From positions 1 to 11,813 of the forward strand of contig RFQN01000029.1 of the NCBI GenBank assembly GCA_009924965.1: a stretch of 11,813 nt of DNA. The letters are read 5' to 3'. Both the position numbers and the translations under genes were made by a program. The DNA is from Verrucomicrobiota bacterium. Lineage in GTDB: Bacteria; Verrucomicrobiota; Verrucomicrobiia; Opitutales; UBA953. The notes beneath the pieces are model-generated. The model did no database searches. It was not told where the DNA came from and saw nothing but the letters and a program-made list of their open reading frames with translations. Positions 6,078 to 11,813 of the stretch are shown here, in pieces. The first letter of the stretch is position 1; the number at the start of each line of letters is the position of its first letter.

Positions 6078-7352
6078 CTACTTCGCCGCCGGCGCCGCGA
6101 TCGGCGTGGCCGCGAAGGCGTGCAGCTGCGCGAGTTCCGCGGCGCTCAAGGCGCGCTGGAAGACGGCGACGCCGCCGATCCAGCCTGTGAAGCCGACGCT
6201 GCGCGAGCTATGGATGACGCGCCCGATGGTGAAAGGGCCGCCGGTGCCGTCGGCCTTCGGCGTGTATAGGTCGTGCGGGAACCACCAAGGGTTGAGGCGG
6301 AGCGCGACGAGCTCGCGGCTGACCTCGCGGTCGTTCACGAGCGTCACCTTCACCCGGGTGTAGCGGTACTCGCGCAACTCTTCGCGACGCGAGCGCTGTT
6401 CGGCGAAGACCTCGCTGAGGACGGTGACCTTGACCGGCGTCTCTTCCGGCGGGTTGTAATATTGATCCGCCGGGAAGGTCGGGTCCTCGCCCGGTTGGAC
6501 GCCGGGGATTTTCGCGAGGCGTCCTTGCAGCCAGGCGTTGGCGGCGAAGGACAGCAACCGGTCCTGCTGCGGGTTTTCCAGCCAGCGGTCGCCGCTACCG
6601 CCGTTAAGCCAGCCCGTCAGCTCGTGGGTGCGGCTGTCGAAGGTCATCGCGAACGTCTGCCAGGATTTCGCGAGCGTCGCCGGGTCGGAGTCCGCCGGGA
6701 CCTTGGGCGAGGTCTCCGCCGAGTTACACTTATGCAAGGCGTACTTGTTGAGGAACGAGCTGGCGCCGTTCTCCGACACATGGCCGCAGGCCGAGCCCTC
6801 CTTGTTTAGGCCGGCGAAGAGGGCGTATTGCCGTTGGCCGCGCTCGACCTTGGCGATCGTCTCGGTGCTCTTCTCCTTGAGGTCGGTGCCTTCGTGCCAG
6901 ATGCCGGCGAGCGCATGGTTGCCGCTTTCGCGGATCGCCCAGACCACGACCGTCACGGCTTGGCCGGGCCCCTTGATATCCAAGGGCGAATCCTGCAGGC
7001 GCGCGCGGGGCACGAAGAGCAGGGGACGGAAGTCGGGGTTCGTCTCGGCGCGGATGCGGATGGCTTGGCCGAACGGGCCCGAGCCCAGCAGCGGGAAGTC
7101 GGCGTAGCTCGCCGCGGGGCCTTGGCCCCAGAGGTCCTTCACGTAGTTACCGGCGTCGAGTGGATAGTCGTTGCGCGCGCCGGCCGGCACATGGGCCGTG
7201 AAGCGTTGGCCGGGCGCCTCGCGCTTCGTGAAGTCCCAGAACGCGACCAGCCCCGGCGTCGACGTCACGGCGTGCACGCGCTCTTGATAAGGGCTGGCCG
7301 GGTCCGCCCACAACGTCGTGGCGCCGGCGAGGACGAACAGCAGGGGTTTCAT
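6078..7352 (-). CDS. Secreted LamG / concanavalin A-like domain protein
   Basis: The 424-residue product has a signal peptide MKPLLFVLAGATTLWA and a long single domain of LamG/concanavalin A-like type. Early marks are GLVAFWDF (34-41) and FGQAIRI (94-100). The usual mid-domain pattern follows, with WQTFAMTFDSRTHELTGWLN (231-250) and a C-terminal GWIGGVAVFQRALSAAELAQLHA, typical of LamG ends. Such domains bind glycans or act as adhesive modules; no catalytic residues are recognisable. Three or four Cys-containing turns (SACG, HKCN) lie in the middle. It is the first gene of the minus-strand operon with the YdjM-like and GH16 genes, so it may present or bind the polysaccharide that GH16 cuts; this is inference. 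The start ATG at 7352 is preceded by gacgccc and no Shine-Dalgarno sequence. Confidence 0.85.
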   Translation of the reverse strand: MKPLLFVLAGATTLWADPASPYQERVHAVTSTPGLVAFWDFTKREAPGQRFTAHVPAGARNDYPLDAGNYVKDLWGQGPAASYADFPLLGSGPFGQAIRIRAETNPDFRPLLFVPRARLQDSPLDIKGPGQAVTVVVWAIRESGNHALAGIWHEGTDLKEKSTETIAKVERGQRQYALFAGLNKEGSACGHVSENGASSFLNKYALHKCNSAETSPKVPADSDPATLAKSWQTFAMTFDSRTHELTGWLNGGSGDRWLENPQQDRLLSFAANAWLQGRLAKIPGVQPGEDPTFPADQYYNPPEETPVKVTVLSEVFAEQRSRREELREYRYTRVKVTLVNDREVSRELVALRLNPWWFPHDLYTPKADGTGGPFTIGRVIHSSRSVGFTGWIGGVAVFQRALSAAELAQLHAFAATPIAAPAAK

Positions 7353-7363
7353 GGGCGTCCCGG

Positions 7364-7392
7364 AATATTTTGTGCAGGTGAAGATGAGGCAA
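7364..7392 (-). promoter_or_regulatory. Candidate sigma-70-type promoter of the LamG/YdjM/GH16 operon
   Basis: Reading on the minus strand, TTGCCT (7392-7387) and AATATT (7369-7364) are separated by 17 bp, each matching four of six consensus bases. The -10 ends only 11 bp before the ATG, so transcription would begin about five bases upstream and the mRNA would be almost leaderless. The rest of the 111-bp divergent gap (7353-7463) should also carry the promoter of the plus-strand operon, but I see no good hexamer pair for it. Confidence 0.35.
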
Positions 7393-7463
7393 CAGGATTT
7401 CCGCGCAGTGGTTTCTTAAAGGATTTGCCTCCGGCGAAGGCCGTTCTTCAAGATACCTCACCG

Positions 7464-8492
7464 ATGGCGAACCCCTTTTCCATGCTGGGCTGGCTAGGCT
7501 GCGCTGGCGTGGCGGCCTTGGTCTCTGCGGCGGAGGTCGCCCCGTTGGCGACCGAAGTGCGGCCCTTGGGTTGGATCGCCTTTTCCGCCCGTTCCCCCCA
7601 GGGTGATTGGGAGGTCTACGCGATGCGTCCCGATGGCTCGGATAGGCGTAACCTCACGAACTCGCCCGACACCGAGGATTTCTACCCGCTGTTCTCCCGC
7701 GATGGTCTGCAGCTGCTCTACCGTTCCATGCCCCGCGGGCAGACGCTCAGCGGCAACGATTATGGGCGGCAGGGCCGTCTGATGCTGGCGCGCGCGAATG
7801 GCAGCGAAGCCAAGGCCATGGGCGGTGAAGGGGAACTGCCTTGGGCGAGTTGGTCACCGGATGGACGGCAGATCCTCACCTTGCAGCCCAAAGGCTTCGC
7901 CATCGTTGACCTCGCATCGAAGCAGGTCGTGCGCACCTTTCCGCGCGGCGGTTTCTATCAGCAACCCACGTGGTCTCCGGATGGAAAGGCCTTGGTGGGC
8001 GTCTCCAATGGTTTCAATACCGGCTGGTCCATCGCCCGTCTGGAGTTGGCCACCTTGCAAGCCAACGCGGTCAGCGTGGCGGATTGCTGCACGCCGGATT
8101 GGTCCGCCGACGGCCAGCGGGTCGTCTTCTCGCGGCGCCGCCCGCACGCCGGCGAGAACGGCGGCTATGGTTGGACCGAGCTTTGGCAGGCGGGAGCAGA
8201 TGGCCAAGGCGCCTCGTTGGTCTACGCCGAGGTCGGTCGGCATCTCTACGGTGGCCACGTCTCCCCGGATGGCCGCTACGTGCTCTTCACGGGCAACTTA
8301 TGGGAGGACGGTGATCCTGCGAATCGCGGTGCTCCGATGGGCCTCGCCCGTTTGACCGATGCCCCGATGATCGCCGAGCACCCGCAGTTGCGTCAGGTCT
8401 ACCCGCAAGCCAAGGCAGCGCAGGTGCTGGTCTTGCCTGCGGGCCATGAGCCTTGCTGGACGAGTTCGCAGGCCCCTGGCCTTCCGCGATGA
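7464..8492 (+). CDS. Exported TolB-like PD40 beta-propeller protein
   Basis: The 342-residue product has an N-terminal hydrophobic segment (MLGWLGCAGVAALVSAAE) consistent with export, followed by a beta-propeller made of PD40 repeats. Repeats are visible at about 36-62 (DWEVYAMRPDGSDRRNLT), 75-88 (FSRDGLQLLYRS), 128-140 (WSPDGRQILTL), 168-180 (WSPDGKALVGV), 211-223 (WSADGQRVVFS) and 263-277 (VSPDGRYVLFTG), so about six blades. Such propellers act as protein- or glycan-binding platforms. The frame is open from 6828, but the region before 7464 is antisense to the LamG-like gene; ATG at 7464 or 7482 fits the signal. Its TGA shares bases with the next ATG (ATGA at 8489-8492). Being first in the O-acetylation operon, it may scaffold or sense the acetylated polymer; this is inference. 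Confidence 0.88.
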   Translation: MANPFSMLGWLGCAGVAALVSAAEVAPLATEVRPLGWIAFSARSPQGDWEVYAMRPDGSDRRNLTNSPDTEDFYPLFSRDGLQLLYRSMPRGQTLSGNDYGRQGRLMLARANGSEAKAMGGEGELPWASWSPDGRQILTLQPKGFAIVDLASKQVVRTFPRGGFYQQPTWSPDGKALVGVSNGFNTGWSIARLELATLQANAVSVADCCTPDWSADGQRVVFSRRRPHAGENGGYGWTELWQAGADGQGASLVYAEVGRHLYGGHVSPDGRYVLFTGNLWEDGDPANRGAPMGLARLTDAPMIAEHPQLRQVYPQAKAAQVLVLPAGHEPCWTSSQAPGLPR

Positions 8493-8953
8493 AGCGCATC
8501 GGGTTCATCCTATTGGCGGTGTTGGCCTTGGCAGGTTTAGCCTGGCTGTGGAAGCCGGTGCCGCCGAAGGCCGCGCCGTTTCCGGCAGACCTGGGCTCGG
8601 TCGAAGTCGTCGCCAAGCTCGTCGAGGTGCCGCCCGGCGCCGTCTTCCACCGCGAGCTGTATCACTACGCGACCATCCTCCGTTATGAGGTCGTCTCCTG
8701 CGCGCGCGGGAACCTCAAGCCGGGCGACGTCATTCACGTCGCGCATTACGATCCCTGGAAGCCGCGCGCCGAGGCCGGGGATGCGCGGGCCGGCCAGGTC
8801 GGCGGCACGGTCCGGTCTTTCGTCGCCGGAGATCGGCATCACCTCGCGTTGGCCGCTCCGTTGGACGACCATTACATGGGTGGCCTGGTCGATAAGTATT
8901 TCGGCCAGCATGCCGGCGTGACCTATTGGGCCCTGCGGACCGACGTCGACTAG
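8489..8953 (+). CDS. Small single-pass membrane protein of the O-acetylation operon, unknown function
   Basis: The 154-residue product begins MKRIGFILLAVLALAGLAWLW, an uncleaved-looking membrane anchor, then has a soluble domain with the pattern SVEVVAKLVEVPPG, YATILRYEVVSCARGNLKPGD, VIHVAHYDPWKPR and DDHYMGG..DKYFG..AGVTYWALR. I recall similar proteins next to AlgI-like genes in Planctomycetes and Verrucomicrobia but know no assigned function. The frame is open from 8453, but the membrane anchor starts at 8489, and ATG there overlaps the propeller's stop as ATGA, which fixes the start. The MBOAT gene begins two bases after its TAG. The position between a propeller and an acetyltransferase suggests an accessory of polymer acetylation, facing the periplasm. 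Confidence 0.82.
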   Translation: MKRIGFILLAVLALAGLAWLWKPVPPKAAPFPADLGSVEVVAKLVEVPPGAVFHRELYHYATILRYEVVSCARGNLKPGDVIHVAHYDPWKPRAEAGDARAGQVGGTVRSFVAGDRHHLALAAPLDDHYMGGLVDKYFGQHAGVTYWALRTDVD

Positions 8954-8955
8954 CC

Positions 8956-10368
8956 ATGATCTTCGCGTCGACGCTGTTCCTGGGATACTTCCTGCCGTTG
9001 GTCTTGGGCGTCTATTACCTCCTGCCGTCGGCCGGCAAGTGGCGCAACCGCTGGCTGCTCCTCGCGAGCTATGTGTTCTACGGCTGGTGGGACCCGCTGC
9101 TCTTGCCGCTGCTGGGCGGCCTGACGCTGTGGAGCTTCGGGTTTGCCTGGCTCTTGGGCCGTACGGACTACCCGGATGGGCGTCGTCGCACGCTCCTCGT
9201 CCTCGGCGTGAGCGGGGCCTTGCTGGCGCTCTTCTTCGGGAAGTATTTCGGTTTCGCCTGCGAGAACTACAATGCGCTCGCGGCGCGCTGGGGGTGGAGC
9301 CCGGCGCCGGCCGTGTCGTGGGCGCTGCCGCTGGGCATCTCGTTCTTCACCTTCCATGCCATCAGCACGTTGGTCGACGTCTATCGCCGTGAGGCTACGC
9401 CGATGGCCAGCTTCGCCGACTACGCCTGTTACCTGGCTTTCTTCCCGCAGCTCATCGCCGGCCCGATCCTGCGCTTCGGCGCCATGGCCCCAGCCTTCGC
9501 CGAACGCCGCCATGGGTGGCCGCAAGTCTCCGCGGGACTAGGCCTCTTCTGCTTGGGGCTCGGCAAGAAAGTTCTCATCGCCAACACGCTCGCCCCCGTG
9601 GCGGACCTGGCCTTCAACGCCCGGCAGCTGGACGCAGGCTTGGCGTGGTTCGGGCTCCTCGCCTACGCCTTGCAGCTGTACTACGATTTCAGCGGCTACT
9701 CCGACATGGCCGTCGGGCTGGGCCGGATGTTTGGCTTCGAGTTCCCGCGTAACTTCAACGCGCCGTACATGGCGGAATCCCTCACCGATTTTTGGCGTCG
9801 CTGGCATCTTTCGCTCAGCGCCTTCCTTCGCGACTACCTGTACATCCCGTTGGGAGGGAATCGGCATGGTTTGGGACGTACCTGCGCGAACCTGCTGGTG
9901 GTGATGCTGCTTGGCGGCCTCTGGCACGGGGCTGCGTGGACGTTCGTCGTCTGGGGGCTCTGGCATGGGTTGTTGCTTGTCTCGGAGCGTTGGTTGGATG
10001 GGCGGGCTTGGTACGCGGGCTTCCCGCGTTTCTTCCGGGTCATGCTGACGTTTGGCCTGGTCTTGATTGGCTGGGTCTTCTTCCGGGCGCCGACGCTCGG
10101 CGCGGCCATGGATTACCTCCGGGCCCTCGTGCAAGTGGTTCCTGCCAGCGAGGCTCCCGCCAAGCTCCTCGGGGTGGAACTGTTCACGCTCCCACACTTG
10201 CTGACGCTCGTCGCCGCATTGTTCTTCGCTTGGTCGCGTCGACGCGCCCATGATTGGTCGACGCACCTGACGATCCGGCGGGCGCTGCTCTGCCTCGTGC
10301 TGCTGTGGCTCTCCTTAGGCGTGCTTGGCACGCACAAGGCCAACCCCTTCCTCTACTTCCAGTTCTGA
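8956..10368 (+). CDS. AlgI-like MBOAT O-acyltransferase
   Basis: MBOAT proteins of the AlgI type receive an acyl group in the cytoplasm and pass it across the inner membrane to periplasmic partners that O-acetylate a polysaccharide. The 470-residue polytopic protein (about ten membrane helices) shows the family's run of motifs: SYVFYGWWDP (38-47), LGISFFTFHAIS (126-137), YLAFFPQLIAGPI (159-171), YYDFSGYSDMA (242-252), NFNAPY (266-271) and DFWRRWHLSLS (278-288). The catalytic histidine is in GGLWHGAAW (H324), with H337 in GLWHG. It ends NPFLYFQF, close to the family's usual ending. ATG at 8956 is chosen over the earlier in-frame start because it follows the previous stop by two bases and begins the first helix. 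Its TGA shares one base with the next ATG (TGATG), so it is tightly coupled to the AlgJ-like gene. Confidence 0.96.
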   Translation: MIFASTLFLGYFLPLVLGVYYLLPSAGKWRNRWLLLASYVFYGWWDPLLLPLLGGLTLWSFGFAWLLGRTDYPDGRRRTLLVLGVSGALLALFFGKYFGFACENYNALAARWGWSPAPAVSWALPLGISFFTFHAISTLVDVYRREATPMASFADYACYLAFFPQLIAGPILRFGAMAPAFAERRHGWPQVSAGLGLFCLGLGKKVLIANTLAPVADLAFNARQLDAGLAWFGLLAYALQLYYDFSGYSDMAVGLGRMFGFEFPRNFNAPYMAESLTDFWRRWHLSLSAFLRDYLYIPLGGNRHGLGRTCANLLVVMLLGGLWHGAAWTFVVWGLWHGLLLVSERWLDGRAWYAGFPRFFRVMLTFGLVLIGWVFFRAPTLGAAMDYLRALVQVVPASEAPAKLLGVELFTLPHLLTLVAALFFAWSRRRAHDWSTHLTIRRALLCLVLLWLSLGVLGTHKANPFLYFQF

Positions 10369-11477
10369 TGCCGCATCTTCGTTCCAAAGGGTTCGTGGTC
10401 GCCGCGCTGGTCAGCCTCGCGGCCTTACCGGTCACGCAGTGGTGGAGCGACCACGCCGCGGGCCGCCCTTGGACTGGGGCCATGCTCTGGGAGCGTCTGC
10501 CGACGGCGGCGCACCTGCGGGCGGTCGAGCAGGAGCAGCAACAGGCGGCGACGCGCAATGGCTACGTGCAGGCGCTGGCGGCGGCGCCGGGCTTGGCGTG
10601 GTTGCGCGGTGCGGATTCGCCGGTGCTGCCGGTGCGCGGGTTGCCTAATCATGCCGGCGAGACCTGGCTTTTCTATCGTCCCGATGCGCGTCTGATCTCG
10701 CAGCGTCCGGACGAAGGCGTCGCCCGACGAGCGAGCGCGGCCACGATCCATTGGCGCGATCAGCTGGCGGCGCGCGGCATCCGCTTGGTCGTGGTCGTCG
10801 CGCCTAACAAGGCAGCGGTCCAGCGGCTGGGCCGCCACACGACGGCCGTGGTCTGGCGTTCTCCGGAACTGCAGGGCTATCAAGCCGCTTTGGCGGCGAG
10901 CCACGTGGAGGTCGTCGACCTACATGCCGTCTACGCCGCCGTCGATCCGCAGGTCAGCCAGAAGACGCCGCTCTACCTGCCGACCGACACGCATTGGTCG
11001 TCGGTGGGTCTGGACTTGGCGGCACATGCCATCGTCACGCGGTTGGGCTGGCCGCCGCGCGCAGGGGCATATGGCGCACGGTCGGTCTCCTTGCCCCATG
11101 TCGGTGACCTGGAGCGCTGGCGCGGGCCTACGCCCGAGCCGCGCCCAGAAGTCGTGACGCAGGTTGCCGATGCGCAAGGCAAAGCCGTCTCGCCGCGTCC
11201 GGGCGAGGCCGAGGTCCTCTTGATCGGTGATAGCTTCTCGCGCATCTTTGAAGTCGGTGACGGGCCCGGGGCAGGCTTGCGCTCGCAGTTGGCCCGGCGC
11301 TTGGGCCGACCCGTCGCCCTGGTGCAGCAGGATGGGGGCGGTGCGACGCTCGTACGCCAGGAACTGGCGCGGCGGCCCGAATGGCTGCGAGGCGTGAAAG
11401 TCGTGGTCTGGGAGTTTGCGGAGCGAGACCTCACGTCGCCGGACGCCGAATGGTCTCTGGTCGAGTTGCCGCGTTGA
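10368..11477 (+). CDS. AlgJ/AlgX-like SGNH O-acetyltransferase partner
   Basis: AlgJ and AlgX are periplasmic SGNH-fold enzymes that take acetyl groups supplied by AlgI and place them on the polymer. The 369-residue product has an N-terminal hydrophobic anchor (GFVVAALVSLAALPV, about 8-22). All three catalytic residues expected for the family are present: D207 and H209 in PTDTHWSSVG, and S289 in VLLIGDSFSRIF. IRLVVVVAPNKA (138-149) is the usual strand before the domain core, and the glycine-rich QQDGGGAT with VVVWEFAERDL is the usual end. This is the AlgJ rather than the AlgX arrangement because I see no C-terminal carbohydrate-binding module. The start overlaps the MBOAT stop by one base. 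Calling it alginate-specific is not justified; many polymers are modified by this pair. Confidence 0.93.
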   Translation: MPHLRSKGFVVAALVSLAALPVTQWWSDHAAGRPWTGAMLWERLPTAAHLRAVEQEQQQAATRNGYVQALAAAPGLAWLRGADSPVLPVRGLPNHAGETWLFYRPDARLISQRPDEGVARRASAATIHWRDQLAARGIRLVVVVAPNKAAVQRLGRHTTAVVWRSPELQGYQAALAASHVEVVDLHAVYAAVDPQVSQKTPLYLPTDTHWSSVGLDLAAHAIVTRLGWPPRAGAYGARSVSLPHVGDLERWRGPTPEPRPEVVTQVADAQGKAVSPRPGEAEVLLIGDSFSRIFEVGDGPGAGLRSQLARRLGRPVALVQQDGGGATLVRQELARRPEWLRGVKVVVWEFAERDLTSPDAEWSLVELPR

Positions 11478-11492
11478 AAGTTCCGGGAACTT
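11478..11492. repeat. Palindrome immediately after the AlgJ-like stop codon
   Basis: AAGTTCC (11478-11484) and GGAACTT (11486-11492) are perfect 7-base inverted arms around a single G, directly abutting the TGA at 11475-11477. As RNA it gives a 6-bp stem with a tight CGG loop and no U-run, so terminator strength is poor. Its symmetry could equally suit a DNA-binding protein controlling the downstream SGNH gene. The remaining 33 bases before that gene show a G-rich cggcgggg 17 bases before the start, too far for a ribosome site. Confidence 0.45.
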
Positions 11493-11525
11493 CCGCTCCT
11501 CGGCGGGGACTTACCTGCTGACCCC

Positions 11526-11813
11526 ATGCGTGCCTTTCTTTGCGCCCTGTTGCTTTCCGTGGGTTTGGTCCAGGCGGCCGAACCAGATTTCCCTTTGGCG
11601 TCGGCCCAGGAGTGCCGGCCGCGCACGGGGTTGCCGAACTTCTTGGCGAAGGCCCAAGGGGTCTTTGGGTCCGGCGCCTTGCCCGAGATCAAGGTCGGTT
11701 ACCTCGGCGGCTCCATCACCGCGCAGCCTGGTTGGCGCGTGAAGTCGCTCGCCCATTTCAAGCAGGCCTATCCCAACGCCAAGTTCACCGAGATCAACGC
11801 GGCCATCGGCGGC
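11526..11813 (+). CDS. Secreted SGNH/GDSL-family hydrolase, N-terminal part (cut by window end)
   Basis: An ATG at 11526 opens a frame of 96 residues that runs off the right edge. It begins with a signal peptide MRAFLCALLLSVGLVQAAE. It then shows SGNH block I, IKVGYLGGSITAQPGW with the likely nucleophile Ser63, and the beginning of block II at INAAIGG (90-96). Catalytic Asp and His would lie beyond the window. Such enzymes are esterases or deacetylases, often acting on acetylated polysaccharide, which fits the O-acetylation operon just upstream (48-bp gap), though a second acetyltransferase role is possible. The bases before the ATG are tgacccc with no Shine-Dalgarno sequence. Confidence 0.85.
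   Translation, partial: MRAFLCALLLSVGLVQAAEPDFPLASAQECRPRTGLPNFLAKAQGVFGSGALPEIKVGYLGGSITAQPGWRVKSLAHFKQAYPNAKFTEINAAIGG

Noticed and set aside
6828..7463. N-terminal extension of the PD40 propeller frame
   Set aside because: It is antisense to the LamG-like gene, has no domain pattern, and precedes a clear export signal at 7464.
9538..10266. 242-residue minus-strand frame opposite the MBOAT gene
   Set aside because: Charged low-complexity shadow of codons for a clearly recognised membrane protein.
1..11813. tRNA, rRNA, CRISPR array, insertion sequence, prophage or defence system
   Set aside because: Intergenic gaps are all under about 180 bp, and I saw no cloverleaf, direct-repeat array, transposase, integrase or defence-domain motif on either strand.

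Overview
The window is a GC-rich (roughly two-thirds G+C by eye), densely packed stretch of bacterial chromosome. It carries 14 protein genes, the first and last cut by the window edges, and no rRNA, tRNA, CRISPR array or transposon that I can see. The RecA type, the mix of secreted GH16, LamG and SGNH proteins with an AlgI/AlgJ pair, and the complete lack of Shine-Dalgarno sequences suggest a Verrucomicrobia (Opitutae-like) or related PVC-group genome. This assignment is inference; a RecA tree would settle it.

Layout. (A) 1-2426, minus strand: the start of a small four-helix-bundle-like protein, recA with a hairpin terminator and an SOS-box-like palindrome in its promoter region, and a secreted penicillin-binding D-Ala-D-Ala carboxypeptidase with a GTG start. 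(B) 2505-4178, plus strand: a tight three-gene unit of a SixA-type histidine phosphatase, a TonB-family protein and a secreted protein of unknown function, the last two overlapping by 4 nt. It diverges from the carboxypeptidase across a 78-bp gap that holds an AT-rich island. (C) 7352-4185, minus strand: a probable operon reading LamG-type secreted protein, YdjM/DUF457-type membrane metal-dependent hydrolase, secreted GH16 glycoside hydrolase. It converges on unit B with only 6 bp between stop codons, and both stops lie inside one palindrome. (D) 7464-11813, plus strand, diverging from C: a PD40 beta-propeller protein, a small single-pass membrane protein, an AlgI-like MBOAT O-acyltransferase, an AlgJ/AlgX-like SGNH protein with all catalytic residues, and the start of a secreted SGNH/GDSL hydrolase. 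The first four genes of D are joined by 4-nt, 2-nt and 1-nt junctions.

How they fit together. Unit D reads as a surface or exopolysaccharide O-acetylation operon. MBOAT would move acetyl groups across the inner membrane, the AlgJ-like protein would place them on the glycan, and the propeller, small membrane protein and terminal esterase-like protein may be accessories. Unit C, back to back with D across 111 bp, encodes a glycan hydrolase and a carbohydrate-binding-like protein. C and D together may form a locus that modifies and trims one polysaccharide. No glycan polymerase is visible in the window, so the substrate is unknown.

Two observations cut across the genes. None of the 14 starts has a Shine-Dalgarno-like purine run, and six of the 14 ATGs are immediately preceded by CCC.
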